Shown piece by piece: positions 28,606 through 38,094 of a DNA stretch of 64,000 nt; position 1 is the stretch's first letter; each line of letters opens with the position of its first letter. The position numbers and the translations under genes are program-made. Source of the stretch: Bryobacterales bacterium (GTDB lineage: Bacteria > Acidobacteriota > Terriglobia > Bryobacterales > Bryobacteraceae); contig JADKID010000008.1 in the NCBI GenBank assembly GCA_016721425.1, positions 62,001 through 126,000 of the forward strand, read 5' to 3'. Below the pieces are notes generated by a model. That model did no database searches and was not told the DNA's origin. It saw nothing but the letters and a program-made list of their open reading frames with translations.

Positions 28606-30528
28606 GTGACGGCAATCTTCTCTCGCAACGCCCCACTACGCGGCAAGTCCGGCGCCCTCCTCGCCCTCTTGCTCGCGTTGGCGGGTTGCTCGCGTCACAC
28701 GAAGCCGATTGACAAGAGGATCATCGTGCTCGGCATCGACGCCATGGATGCCGGTTTCCTGGAGCGCCATTGGGAGGCCCTCCCCAATCTCGATCGCCTG
28801 CGCCGCACGGGCGAGTTTCGCCGCATGGCCACCACCGTGCCGCCCCAAAGCCCAGTGGCCTGGTCCACCTTTATTACCGGCATGGATCCCGGCGGACACG
28901 GCATCTTCGACTTCGTTCATCGCGATCCGGCGACAATGCTGCCGCTGTCGTCCATGGCCGAACTCATCCCGCCAACCAGCACCTTGCGCCTCGGGCCCTA
29001 CGTGCTGCCTCTCTCCGGCGGCGGCGTGAAGCGCGCCCTGCGCGGCAAGGCATTCTGGCAACTCCTCGATGAGGCCGGCGTCCCGGTGACGCTCCTGCGC
29101 ATGCCCAACAACTTCCCGCCGCTCCAATCGAAAGGACAGACGCTCTCCGGCATGGGCGCGCCAGATATGCGCGGCACGTTCGGAACCTTCACCGATTTCG
29201 ACGACGATCCGCGGGCGGTCGCGCGCGACGTGCCAGGGGGGCGGGTAGTGCCGGTGACCCTGGATCGCAATCGTGTGGCCCTCGTCATAGACGGCCCGGA
29301 GAATACCCTCCGCCTGGATCACGCCCGATCCACCGTCACCATGAACGTACAGCGGGACCCGGATCGCGCCGTCGCTCAATTCGAAGTGGACGGCCAGAAG
29401 TTCCTCCTGAAGCAAGGCGAGTGGTCCGGCTGGATTCGCGTTCGGTTTCCGGTGGTGCCCTGGCTGAAGTCCGCGGCCGGCATGTTCCGCGTCTATGCCA
29501 GGAAGCTCAACCCCGAGTTCCGCATCTACGTCTCCCCGGTCAACCTGGACCCCGCCGCGCCGGAGTTGCCTATCTCTACCCCGCCCGCCTACAGCCGGGA
29601 GTTGGCGGAGGCGATCGGCCCCTTCTATACGCAAGGCATCGCGGAGGATACCGCGGCGCTGCGCGCCGGCGTCCTCACCCGCGACGAGTATCTGGCGCAG
29701 AGCCGCAGCGTCGGCGACGAGCAGTTTCGCATGCTGGAGTATGCGCTGAGCCGCTTCCAGCGGGGCGTGCTCTTCCTCCATTTCCTGGGCATCGATCAGG
29801 ACTCGCACGTACTCTGGGGCACGCACGAAGCTGAGCTGTTGAAGACCTACCAACGCGTTGACACCGAAGTAGGCAAAGTGATGCGCTCTGCGCCGGACGC
29901 GACGCTGCTGGTTATGTCGGATCACGGTTTCGCCACATTCCATCGCGCCGTGAATCTCAATACCTGGCTCTATCGCGAAGGATTCCTCGCGCTCGATAGT
30001 CCCTCCAACCTGGGCCAGGGCGAAATGTTCGCGCACGTCGATTGGTCGCGCACTCGCGCCTACGGGTTGGGCTTGAATGGGCTCTACCTGAATCTCGCCG
30101 GCCGCGAACGCAACGGCATCGTTCAACCGGGCAAGCGCGACAAGCTGGTAGACGAGATCGCCAAGCGGCTGGAAGCGCTGCGCGACCCGGCAGGCGGAAA
30201 GCGCGTTGTCGCTCGCGCCTACCGCACACGCGACATCTACCACGGCGCCGCGCTCGATGCCGCTCCCGAGATCGTCGTCGGCTGGGCGGACGGCTACCGC
30301 TCCTCCTGGAAAACGGCTCTCGGCGCTCTGTCGCCCCATACCATTGAGGACAACAACGACGAGTGGCGCGGAGACCACTGCATCGCCGCGGAACTGGTGC
30401 CCGCCACCCTCCTGAGCAATCGCAAAAGCAAGATTGCTGACATCTGGCTGGGCGACCTCACCGTCACGCTGCTGCACGAGTTCGGTGTCTCTCCATCTGC
30501 TGGCATGCGCGGGCGGGCAATCTTCTGA
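28606..30528 (+). CDS. Type I phosphodiesterase/nucleotide pyrophosphatase-like lipoprotein
   Basis: About 640 residues. A signal with lipobox (GALLALLLALAGC) precedes an alkaline-phosphatase-superfamily domain: VLGIDAMDAGFL (first metal site), PPQSPVAWSTFITGMDPGGHGIFDF (nucleophile region), FLGIDQDSHVLW and LVMSDHGFATFH (second metal site). Members hydrolyse phosphodiesters or transfer phospho-groups; the substrate is unknown. The start is uncertain. The GTG at 28606 is preferred because a TATAAT lies nine bases upstream, which would give a leaderless message; the ATG at 28576 is in frame and would also keep the lipobox. The gene is divergent from the propeller and followed after 44 bases by a DUF4091 gene. 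Confidence 0.8.
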   Translation: MTAIFSRNAPLRGKSGALLALLLALAGCSRHTKPIDKRIIVLGIDAMDAGFLERHWEALPNLDRLRRTGEFRRMATTVPPQSPVAWSTFITGMDPGGHGIFDFVHRDPATMLPLSSMAELIPPTSTLRLGPYVLPLSGGGVKRALRGKAFWQLLDEAGVPVTLLRMPNNFPPLQSKGQTLSGMGAPDMRGTFGTFTDFDDDPRAVARDVPGGRVVPVTLDRNRVALVIDGPENTLRLDHARSTVTMNVQRDPDRAVAQFEVDGQKFLLKQGEWSGWIRVRFPVVPWLKSAAGMFRVYARKLNPEFRIYVSPVNLDPAAPELPISTPPAYSRELAEAIGPFYTQGIAEDTAALRAGVLTRDEYLAQSRSVGDEQFRMLEYALSRFQRGVLFLHFLGIDQDSHVLWGTHEAELLKTYQRVDTEVGKVMRSAPDATLLVMSDHGFATFHRAVNLNTWLYREGFLALDSPSNLGQGEMFAHVDWSRTRAYGLGLNGLYLNLAGRERNGIVQPGKRDKLVDEIAKRLEALRDPAGGKRVVARAYRTRDIYHGAALDAAPEIVVGWADGYRSSWKTALGALSPHTIEDNNDEWRGDHCIAAELVPATLLSNRKSKIADIWLGDLTVTLLHEFGVSPSAGMRGRAIF

Positions 30529-30572
30529 AGCGAAGGCAAGCGGCCGCCGGGTGGTATGATCCCCGCAAGACC

Positions 30573-32237
30573 ATGAAGAAAACCGCACTCGTTCTCTTCC
30601 TTTCCATTCTCCTGGCAGGGCTCCTGGCCGGCGCCGATTCGCGACTGGTGACTTGGCGTGTGGATTCACTCGACAAAGTATTCCCAGACTCCTCGAAACC
30701 CACGGATCAATCGGGCGGCTCCGTGACGCTGCTGGCGCGCAACGGCCATGCCAGCATCCAGATCGCAATTCGCAGCGAGACGGCCATCGCCGCCCTCCAG
30801 GCTTCCGTCGAGATGCAGAGCCCCATCGTCGCCCAGGTCCGGCGGGTGGGTTACGTGCCCGTCGGCTCCAACCCCACCAGGACGCCGGAGGATGAGCTAG
30901 TTCGCCTTGCACCCGCGCTCTACCCGGACCCTCTGTTTGCAGCCACGCCCGCGCCGCTCAAGGCCCGCCGGACGGAAGCCATCTGGGTGACGCTCCACGC
31001 GCCGGCCGGCACACCGCCGGGTGAATACTCCGGCAAGGTCGCACTTTCCTCCGGCGGCGCCGTCATCGCTACCCAAACGTTCCAGGCGAGAGTCACCAGG
31101 GCCACCGTGCCAGCCGTGCAAACACTCCACGTGACGAACTGGTTCACCCTGGAGCCGGCAGAACTCGGACGGCATTTCAAACTCGACAAGGATCCCGAGG
31201 CGTATTGGAGGCTGCTCGGCAACATCGGCCGGGTCATGGCGGACCACCGGCAGAATGTCTTCCTTACCCCCGTGATGACTCTGGCCGGCACCGCAATCGA
31301 AGGCACCAGAATCCGTTACGACTTCGCCAAATTCGACCGCTGGGTGGAAACGTTCCAGAAGGCAGGAGTGATCGGCACCATCGAGGGCGGCCACCTGCTC
31401 GGGCGGGTTTCGGGCTATCACACCGCCACCGTCGTCCCGGCCTACGTCATCGAGGATGGCAAGGTGGTCCTCAAGCAACTCTCCACCGGCGACCCGCGCG
31501 CTGAGCAATTCCTCGACAACTTCCTCTCCGCGCTCTACGCCCATCTCAGGCAAAAGGGCTGGACGAAGAACTATATCCAGCACATCCACGACGAGCCGCA
31601 CGGCCAGGAGACGCAGGTCTACAACCGCTACGCCAAGATCATCCGCCGAAATCTACCAGGAATTCCCACCATCGACGCCGTGGGACTCGATCAGGATCTC
31701 GCCTTCTTTGCCGACGTCAGTGACATCTGGGTCCCCGTCCTCGGCAGCTTCGACGATCAACTCGACAAACTCAGGACCCACGTCGGAAAAGGCGGCCAGG
31801 CGTGGTTCTACACATGCACCGCGCCGCAGGAGCGCCATCTCAATCGGTTCATCGATTATCCGTTGCTCAAAACCCAGCTTCTGCATTGGTTCAACTTCCG
31901 TTACAACCTGACAGGTTTCCTGCACTGGGGCGGCAACTACTGGGGCCCTGAGCCGTTCCTGAGCGTGCAGGGCGTGATCAATGACAATACAACTCTGCTG
32001 CCCGCCGGCGACAATGCCATCGTCTATCCGGACCCTGCCAATGAATCCGTGCTCAGTTCCATCCGTCTCGAAGCCATGCGCGAGGGCATCGAGGACTACG
32101 AACTCCTCGTGGACCTCGCAAAGCGTGATCAGCGGAAAGCCCAACGGCTGGCCACTACCGCCATCCCGCACATCACCGACTATGTTCGCAGCGTTCCCGC
32201 ATTTCGAGCACTCCGGCGCGAGCTCATGGAGCAATGA
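30573..32237 (+). CDS. Secreted DUF4091-domain (glycoside hydrolase-like) protein
   Basis: A 554-residue exported protein with a signal peptide (LVLFLSILLAGLLAGAD). The N-terminal 190 residues look like beta-sandwich domains. The middle is TIM-barrel-like, with HIHDEPHG near residue 338 as a possible acidic site. The C-terminus has LSSIRLEAMREGIEDYELLVDL, the hallmark of DUF4091 proteins that are tied to glycan breakdown. A TATGAT sits 12 bases before the ATG (30555-30560). It lies between the phosphodiesterase-like lipoprotein and a CRTAC1 protein on the plus strand. The substrate is unknown. Confidence 0.82.
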   Translation: MKKTALVLFLSILLAGLLAGADSRLVTWRVDSLDKVFPDSSKPTDQSGGSVTLLARNGHASIQIAIRSETAIAALQASVEMQSPIVAQVRRVGYVPVGSNPTRTPEDELVRLAPALYPDPLFAATPAPLKARRTEAIWVTLHAPAGTPPGEYSGKVALSSGGAVIATQTFQARVTRATVPAVQTLHVTNWFTLEPAELGRHFKLDKDPEAYWRLLGNIGRVMADHRQNVFLTPVMTLAGTAIEGTRIRYDFAKFDRWVETFQKAGVIGTIEGGHLLGRVSGYHTATVVPAYVIEDGKVVLKQLSTGDPRAEQFLDNFLSALYAHLRQKGWTKNYIQHIHDEPHGQETQVYNRYAKIIRRNLPGIPTIDAVGLDQDLAFFADVSDIWVPVLGSFDDQLDKLRTHVGKGGQAWFYTCTAPQERHLNRFIDYPLLKTQLLHWFNFRYNLTGFLHWGGNYWGPEPFLSVQGVINDNTTLLPAGDNAIVYPDPANESVLSSIRLEAMREGIEDYELLVDLAKRDQRKAQRLATTAIPHITDYVRSVPAFRALRRELMEQ

Positions 32238-32312
32238 TCCGGCTCTTCCTGCGCCGGGTTACACTGGACGATCGGGTGTTGGTGCAGGGCTGAGAAAAAG
32301 GGGAGTGAACGA

Positions 32313-34076
32313 TTGAGGCCGAGGCTATTTCTGGCCGCAACCGCAATGGTGCTGGCCATCATCGCGCAACGCGGCTTTTCGCAGATGTCCGGTTCGGGCA
32401 AGATCGCCGTGCCTCGGCGTCCTCTCCCTGCGGGACTGCGAGCACCTGTCACACGCTTTGAAGACCTGGCAAAGCAGGCCGGACTCACGGGCCTCAACGT
32501 CTCCGGCTCCGACGTCCAGCAGACTTACATCGTCGAAAACACCGGGACCGGTGTAGCTGTTTTCGATTACGACAACGACGGCCTGCCGGACCTCTTCTTC
32601 GTCAACGGCGACCGCTTCGATCGCAAGGGCCCCGTGCCGCCTCACTTCCTTTACCGCAACCTGGGCGGTCTCCGCTTTGAGGATGTCACCGCCAAAGCCG
32701 GCATCACCAATGACGATTGGGGACAGGGCGTCTGCACCGGCGACGTCGACAATGACGGCAATGTCGATCTCTTCGTCACCTCTTGGGGTTCCAATGCACT
32801 CTGGCGCAATCAGGGCAACGGCGCCTTTCGAAACGAGACGAAGGATCGCGGACTCGCCGCCCCGAAACGGTGGAGCACCGGGTGCGCATTCTTCGATTAC
32901 GATCGCGACGGACACCTCGATCTGCTGGTCGCTCACTACCTGAAATTCGATCCGGCCAAGATCGCCAAGCCAGGTGATCGCGGCCAGTGCGTGTGGTTGG
33001 GTTTCCCCGTCGTCTGCGGGCCCATGGGCCTCCCTCCGGAGACCATGTCGCTCTATCACAACGACGCCCACGGCCGTTTCGTCGAAGTCACCGAAAGCGC
33101 CGGCCTCGGCGCATCCAAGGCGGCTGGGCTCAGTGTATTGACTGGTGACTTCGACAATGATGGCTGGCCTGATGTCTTCGTCGCTGCGGACTCCACCCCC
33201 AGCCTCTATTTCCGAAATCTACACAATGGGACCTTCAAGGAAGGCGGAGCGCCGCTCGGCGTCGCCTATAACGACGACGGCCACGAACAGTCCGGCATGG
33301 GCGCCTCCGCAGCCGACTACGATCACGATGGTTGGCTCGATATCGTCAAAACCAATTTCACTGGCGACATCCCGAACCTCTATCGGAACGTGGGTAAAGT
33401 CGGCTTCGCGGAAGTGACTGTGATGGCAGGGCTGGCCGTCCATACGCAATTCGTCGGCTGGGGTTGCGGCTTTCTCGACTTCGATAACGACGGCTGGAAA
33501 GACATCGTCATCGCCAACGGCCACGTCTATCCGGAGATCGACGGCCGGGGCGTCGGCCAGACGTTTAAACAGCGAAGGCTTCTTTATTGGAACCGGCGCG
33601 ACGGGCAGTTTTTCGACAACTCCAACGAGGCGGGGGCAGGCATCACGACGCCGCACTCATCCCGCGGCCTGGCCGTCGCCGACCTCGACAACGATGGCGA
33701 TGTGGAGATCGTTGTAGTGAACATGCATGAGTCGCCTTCTCTGCTCAAGAACTTCGGCGAGCACGGCAACTCTCTTCTCGTTCGCCTCCTCACCGCCAGT
33801 GGCCGCGATGCTATCGGCGCCCGGCTCACTCTGCGCTCCGCGGGCGGCACTCAGATCGACGAGGTCCGCAGCGGCGGCAACTACATCTCCCAGAGTGACT
33901 TTCGAGTCCACTTCGGCCTCGGCGCGGCGCCCCAAGCCGATCTAGCCGTCATCTGGCCGGACGGCTCGAAGGACTCCTACCCGGAGCTCGCGGCCGGCCA
34001 GATGGTCACCATCCAACAGACACGCGGCATCGTGCGCAACATCAAACTCAAAACGGGACCCCGGCCCGCGCCCTAA
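32313..34076 (+). CDS. CRTAC1-family protein: FG-GAP/VCBS propeller with C-terminal ASPIC/UnbV domain
   Basis: A 587-residue exported protein. The TTG at 32313 is supported by GGGAG seven bases upstream; a later Met lies at 32346. FG-GAP repeats with calcium loops are clear (FDYDNDGLPDLFFVNG, DVDNDGNVDLFVTS, DFDNDGWPDVFVAA, DFDNDGWKDIVIAN), and the last 80 residues are ASPIC/UnbV (GRDAIGARLTLRSAGG, ADLAVIWPDGSKDSY). It is the third such protein here, divergent in sequence from the tandem pair at 14828-18170. It ends 16 bases from the convergent hydrolase gene. Confidence 0.9.
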   Translation: MRPRLFLAATAMVLAIIAQRGFSQMSGSGKIAVPRRPLPAGLRAPVTRFEDLAKQAGLTGLNVSGSDVQQTYIVENTGTGVAVFDYDNDGLPDLFFVNGDRFDRKGPVPPHFLYRNLGGLRFEDVTAKAGITNDDWGQGVCTGDVDNDGNVDLFVTSWGSNALWRNQGNGAFRNETKDRGLAAPKRWSTGCAFFDYDRDGHLDLLVAHYLKFDPAKIAKPGDRGQCVWLGFPVVCGPMGLPPETMSLYHNDAHGRFVEVTESAGLGASKAAGLSVLTGDFDNDGWPDVFVAADSTPSLYFRNLHNGTFKEGGAPLGVAYNDDGHEQSGMGASAADYDHDGWLDIVKTNFTGDIPNLYRNVGKVGFAEVTVMAGLAVHTQFVGWGCGFLDFDNDGWKDIVIANGHVYPEIDGRGVGQTFKQRRLLYWNRRDGQFFDNSNEAGAGITTPHSSRGLAVADLDNDGDVEIVVVNMHESPSLLKNFGEHGNSLLVRLLTASGRDAIGARLTLRSAGGTQIDEVRSGGNYISQSDFRVHFGLGAAPQADLAVIWPDGSKDSYPELAAGQMVTIQQTRGIVRNIKLKTGPRPAP

Positions 34077-34092
34077 ACCCCGAACGCTCCAG

Positions 34093-35799
34093 CTAGCGCG
34101 GAATCACCGGCAGCACCAGCCGCGAAGGATGCTCGGCGTCGTGGTAGATCTTCTGATGCGCGCGCACCATCCGCGTGGCGCCGGAGATCGGCTCACCCGT
34201 ATTCAGATTGCGGTCGAAGCGCGGGAAGTTGCTGCTGGAGACGTACAGGCGAATCTGGTGGCCGGCCTTGAACAGGTTGCTGGTGGCCCACAGATCAATG
34301 TCGAATTCATATACCTTGCCCGGCTCAAGAGCCTCCGCCTTCTCCGTGGAATTGCGGTACCTGGCGCGGACAATTCCATCGGTGAGGAACCGTGCATAGC
34401 CGGACGGGTCAACGTCCGCCAGCAGGGCGGTAAAGTCCGTGTCGGCGGCGGAACTGGCGGCAAAGAGCTTCATCCGGATAAATCCTGTCACCTCGAGATC
34501 GGCCTTCAACGCCTCCGTCGAAAACACCAGCACATCCGGCCGGCCCTCATTGGGCCTCTGATCGGCCGGGCCGGGCGGGATCTGCGCGCCACAGCAGAGG
34601 CGGCCGCCGATCGTCGGCACTGGATTGGCCGGATCGTAGTCATACTCCTGTGGCGCCTGCTTCGGGGGCGCCGCAGAACGCAATCGCCCTTTGTCGAGGT
34701 AGTAGCTCTCGGTGCGCGCCCGCTTCAGCGGGAACTCCTGCTCGTCGCGCCACGCGTTCTCACCCATCACAAAGATCCGCACCGGCGCGCCAGTCGCGTA
34801 CTCGTTCTGCACACCCTTCAGCGCGTAGTCAAACCAGTGCCAGGCCACTTCGTCCAAATCGACAACCGCGGCTTTGCCAAAGACAACGTCGCCGATCTTT
34901 CCGGCGCTGCTGGTCTCGGCATGCGCCCAGGGGCCCAGCAGCAGCCGCTGGCCGTCGCGCGCCTGCGAACTGGCGCGCATTCCGGTGTAGTTCTGAATCG
35001 AGCCCTTCAGGAAGATGTCGTGCCAGCCGCCCGCGTGCAGCGCCTTGATATTCATGCCGGCGTAGTGATCCGAAATCCGCCAGCGCCGCCAATACTCGTC
35101 GTTGCCCTCATGCTTCAGCCAGTCCTGAAAATAGGGCGTCAGCGCCGGGGCGGCCGGCTGATCCAAAGTCCGGTAGCTGGAGAGCGGCAAGGGCTGCACC
35201 CAAGCCCTGGAATCGAGATTGCCTTCCACCTTGCGCCGCAGTGTATCCGTGGCCAGCAGGCTGGACCACGAACTGGTGAACCACTGCATCAACGCGCCAC
35301 TTTGGTAGGTCCATCCGTTGTAGTATTCCGACGCCGTCACATAAGGGAAGATAGCGGCGAGATGCGGCGGCTTGGCCATGGCAGCCAGCATCTGCGTGGC
35401 GCCCACATAACTGCCCCCAAACATCCCAACCTTGCCGTTGGAGCCAGGCAAAGCGGCGGCCCATTCCACGCTATCGTAGCCGTCCAGACTCTCGTTCAGA
35501 AATGGGTAAAACTCGCCCCCGGAGCCAAATCGGCCGCGAGTGTCCTGGGTGACGACGATGTAGCCATGGGAGGCCAGCATCGTCGCACCCTGGGCCTCCC
35601 CGGCACGGTTGTAGGGGGTCCTTTGCAGCAGCACCGGGAATTTCACATCCGCTTTGGGGCGGAACACGTCGGCACTCAGGATCACTCCATCGCGCATCTT
35701 CACCGCGACGCCGAACTGGCTGGTGACGGCGTATTCCTGGCCAGTGGCGATGGCCACCCAGACCACGGCAAAGAGCGGAACCCGCAGGTGGCTCTTCAT
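34093..35799 (-). CDS. CocE/NonD-family alpha/beta hydrolase (S15 type), exported
   Basis: A 568-residue protein from the ATG at 35799, which has GAGGAG ten bases upstream; the frame opens at a TTG at 35820 that overlaps this ribosome site. A signal peptide (VPLFAVVWVAIATGQ) is followed by an alpha/beta hydrolase with the nucleophile S130 in GMFGGSYVG, the DTRGRFGSGGEF block, and later LHAGGWHDIF (Asp) and LLLGPWAH (His). The C-terminal jelly-roll part of the family follows (about 400-568). Members cleave esters or acyl-proline bonds. It starts 21 bases after pfkB and closes the agaS-pfkB operon, so it may release an acylated substrate for that pathway; this is inference. Confidence 0.85.
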   Translation of the reverse strand: MKSHLRVPLFAVVWVAIATGQEYAVTSQFGVAVKMRDGVILSADVFRPKADVKFPVLLQRTPYNRAGEAQGATMLASHGYIVVTQDTRGRFGSGGEFYPFLNESLDGYDSVEWAAALPGSNGKVGMFGGSYVGATQMLAAMAKPPHLAAIFPYVTASEYYNGWTYQSGALMQWFTSSWSSLLATDTLRRKVEGNLDSRAWVQPLPLSSYRTLDQPAAPALTPYFQDWLKHEGNDEYWRRWRISDHYAGMNIKALHAGGWHDIFLKGSIQNYTGMRASSQARDGQRLLLGPWAHAETSSAGKIGDVVFGKAAVVDLDEVAWHWFDYALKGVQNEYATGAPVRIFVMGENAWRDEQEFPLKRARTESYYLDKGRLRSAAPPKQAPQEYDYDPANPVPTIGGRLCCGAQIPPGPADQRPNEGRPDVLVFSTEALKADLEVTGFIRMKLFAASSAADTDFTALLADVDPSGYARFLTDGIVRARYRNSTEKAEALEPGKVYEFDIDLWATSNLFKAGHQIRLYVSSSNFPRFDRNLNTGEPISGATRMVRAHQKIYHDAEHPSRLVLPVIPR

Positions 35800-35820
35800 G
35801 GCGATTGTGCTCCTCTTCAA

Positions 35821-36741
35821 TTAAACCCGCGCGAGCATGAACCGGGCTGCTTCTTGCGCGTCCGGTTGGGCCGTTGTCCCACCCATCCCGAGGGTGGAGA
35901 GCGCTCCACAGGCCGCGCCGAAGCGAATCGCTTCCGTCGTCCTCTCGCCGCGAAGAAAGGAGTGCAGGAAACCGGCGTTGAAAGAATCGCCCGCGCCCGT
36001 CGTGTCCACCGGAGTAACACGGAAGGCAGGGACGGTCACTAGCGTCCCGTCCACTATCGCCATGCAGCCCGTTGCCCCCATCTTGGCGACGGTGAGCGTG
36101 TGGCCATTTTGCAGGCGGCGCAGAGCGCTAACGGGATCCGGGTCGCCCGTGACACCGGCCAACTCCACCTCGTTGGGGAGAAAAATGTCCACCTCCGTCA
36201 GCACGTCCAGCAAATCGCTACCCCACTCTTCCAGTGGATCGCAGCCGGGGTCCAGTGACGTGGTGAGGCCCAGCGCATGGGCCCGCGCAAACAGAGACTT
36301 CAAGTCTGGCCGTAGCCCTCGCTGCAAATAAAAGGACGACACATGGAGATGGCCCGAACCTGCCAGCCAGGCCTCCTGAACGTCTGAGACGCGCAGCGCC
36401 TCCGATGAGCCCAGATACGTGATCAGTGCACGATCCGCTGCCGATGAGACGGAAACGGTGATGCCGGTGGTGAGATCGCAACTGCGCAGAATGCGGCTGA
36501 CATCGATAGAAAGCTCGTTCAAACGGGCCAGCACCAGGTCACCCCAGGTGTCGCAGCCCAACTTGCCCGCGAAGGCCACTTCGTTCCCTAACCGCGCCAG
36601 TCCGGCTGCGCAGATCGCCGATGCGCTGCCCAGCGTCAGCGACGCGCGCTCCACCAGCACTTCCTTGCCAGGACTTGGGAATGAGCTGTAATCCTGCAGT
36701 ACCAGATCGACGTTCAGCTCCCCGACGACCAGGATCTTCAT
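35821..36741 (-). CDS. PfkB-family carbohydrate kinase
   Basis: A 306-residue cytoplasmic sugar kinase. The N-terminal signature (VVGELNVDLVLQDY, LTLGSASAICAAGLARLG) and the C-terminal DTTGAGDSFNAGF with the catalytic Asp at residue 252 identify the PfkB/ribokinase family. The position after an AgaS-type isomerase, with a four-base ATGA overlap, makes a sugar-phosphate kinase such as a tagatose-6-phosphate kinase plausible, but residues for substrate choice cannot be judged here. Confidence 0.88.
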   Translation of the reverse strand: MKILVVGELNVDLVLQDYSSFPSPGKEVLVERASLTLGSASAICAAGLARLGNEVAFAGKLGCDTWGDLVLARLNELSIDVSRILRSCDLTTGITVSVSSAADRALITYLGSSEALRVSDVQEAWLAGSGHLHVSSFYLQRGLRPDLKSLFARAHALGLTTSLDPGCDPLEEWGSDLLDVLTEVDIFLPNEVELAGVTGDPDPVSALRRLQNGHTLTVAKMGATGCMAIVDGTLVTVPAFRVTPVDTTGAGDSFNAGFLHSFLRGERTTEAIRFGAACGALSTLGMGGTTAQPDAQEAARFMLARV

Positions 36742-37973
36742 CGCCTCACCTGCTCAGCCATGCGGTGCACCGTAAAATCGCCGACGACGCGCTGGATCAC
36801 GCCCGCCTCGGAGGGCGAGTCCGGCTTCAGACCCTCGGCCATGCAGCGGAAAAAGGCCAGCAGCTGCCCGGCAACCACGTGGATCACCGCCGAGTGATCG
36901 TCGCCTACCTGCGCGAGTCCGGGCAGTTCAATCGCCGCGTCTCCCGGACGAAGCAAGTCCTGCTGAATCCCCTCGCCGATCAGCACCTTGCACGCCCCCA
37001 GTTGCTTCTGGTTGAGCTCGGCGATCAGGTCCGATTCGTAGGCCTGCAACACGGGGTCGGAGGAGAGAAAACAGACGATCAAGGTGTCGTCATGGACGTA
37101 GCTCATCGGGCCGTGCCTGAGCCCCAGGTAAGTCTCGGCCATGGTCGGTACACGGCCGGCCGTCATTTCCAGCATCTTGAGCGCCGCCTCGCGCGCCGCT
37201 CCAAAGCGTGGGCCACTACCCAAAAAAACAGTTCTCTTGAACGCCCCTCGGGCGACATGGGCCAGGGTGCCGATATGCTGCTCCAGCAGCACTTCGCAGA
37301 CGCCGCTCAGGCCCGTGCAAAGCTCCAGATAGGCGGCCGGATCGTTCAAGAAGCCCAGAAAGGTCGAGCCCAGCGCCATATTGGTGAAGCTGCTGGTCAT
37401 CGCCAGGCTGCGATCGTTGGTCCTCTGGTCCAACACCACCGTCTGCACCCGCGGATCGCCGTCATAGCCCGTGGCCAGACGACCCGAGGCGTTGCAGGTG
37501 ATGAACAACTGGCGCGTGTCCGGCTCGGTGTCGAGCACCAGATCCACCGCACCCGTGCTCTCCGGACTGTCTCCGGATCGCGCGAACGAAACCATGACAC
37601 AGGGCCGTCCCGGGGGCATCACATCCCGGCCATAGGTAAGAATCGTGCCGCCGCTCAACGAATGGCAGTCCACACCCAGCCGCTTCTGTAGCCCCAACCG
37701 GACACAGGCCCCGGCAAACTCGGAACTGCCCGAGCCTGTCAGCACCAACGATTTCAGTCCGGCCAGCACGCTCTCGATCCGCGGTGTCGAGCGCACCATT
37801 CGTGCCGCCGTGTCCAGCCAGGTCTCCGGCTGCTGGAAGATCTCCCGGAACGTATGGTGATATCCGGATGCCTCCCCCTCCTCTCCGTCGCGGACCAGCA
37901 ATGCTGCCGCCTCAGGATGGAGCCGGGCTACGCTCGCTGGGAATTCAGACGTGGATTGGCTTCCGGTCGACAT
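36738..37973 (-). CDS. agaS: AgaS-type SIS-domain sugar isomerase/deaminase
   Basis: From the ATG at 37973 the product is 411 residues with two SIS domains (about residues 65-215 and 240-375). VLTGSGSSEFAGACVR and MVSFARSGDSPESTGAVDLV are typical of AgaS, the galactosamine-6-phosphate deaminase/isomerase of GalNAc and galactosamine use; GRVPTMAETYLGLRHGPMSYV is the AgaS second-domain hallmark. The frame opens 19 codons earlier at 38030, but that part lies in the promoter region. The stop overlaps the pfkB start (ATGA). A promoter with operator-like repeats lies directly upstream. The gene name rests on pattern recognition; related SIS isomerases are possible. Confidence 0.8.
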   Translation of the reverse strand: MSTGSQSTSEFPASVARLHPEAAALLVRDGEEGEASGYHHTFREIFQQPETWLDTAARMVRSTPRIESVLAGLKSLVLTGSGSSEFAGACVRLGLQKRLGVDCHSLSGGTILTYGRDVMPPGRPCVMVSFARSGDSPESTGAVDLVLDTEPDTRQLFITCNASGRLATGYDGDPRVQTVVLDQRTNDRSLAMTSSFTNMALGSTFLGFLNDPAAYLELCTGLSGVCEVLLEQHIGTLAHVARGAFKRTVFLGSGPRFGAAREAALKMLEMTAGRVPTMAETYLGLRHGPMSYVHDDTLIVCFLSSDPVLQAYESDLIAELNQKQLGACKVLIGEGIQQDLLRPGDAAIELPGLAQVGDDHSAVIHVVAGQLLAFFRCMAEGLKPDSPSEAGVIQRVVGDFTVHRMAEQVRR

Positions 37974-38009
37974 GGAGCCGCACCCCTTTCGGTTGAAGGT
38001 GACGAGTTG

Positions 38010-38038
38010 ATTATTGCAAAGAAAAGACAAGTTTGCAA
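38010..38038 (-). promoter_or_regulatory. Promoter of the agaS-pfkB-hydrolase operon
   Basis: On the minus strand a -35 TTGCAA (38033-38038) and a -10 AATAAT (38010-38015) are separated by exactly 17 bases. Transcription would start near 38003, giving about 30 bases of leader. The spacer holds a T-rich element (TTGTCTTTTCTTTGCA, 38015-38030) that recurs inverted at 38077-38092, so a repressor bound there would block RNA polymerase. Confidence 0.6.
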
Positions 38039-38070
38039 GCAGGCTATATTACTGTTTTGTCTCATTCCGA

Positions 38071-38092
38071 TTTCGTTTGTTTTCTCTTTGGA
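38071..38092 (+). promoter_or_regulatory. Operator-like element of DeoR/AgaR type
   Basis: The plus strand reads TTTCG-N5-TTTC-N2-TTTGG here (38071-38091). The same pattern occurs in reverse orientation at 39662-39682. It also resembles, from memory, the T-rich AgaR operator consensus of E. coli. An overlapping 16-base segment (38077-38092) pairs as an imperfect inverted repeat, 13 of 16 matching, with 38015-38030. Binding by the DeoR-family protein at 51841-52632 is inferred. Confidence 0.45.
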
Positions 38093-38094
38093 CG

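Noticed and set aside
28636..30912. 758-codon open frame antisense to the phosphodiesterase-like gene
   Set aside because: GC-rich shadow frame; low-complexity residues without motifs, while the sense strand has clear family motifs.
34129..36042. 637-codon plus-strand open frame
   Set aside because: Antisense to the S15 hydrolase and pfkB genes, both well supported by catalytic motifs.
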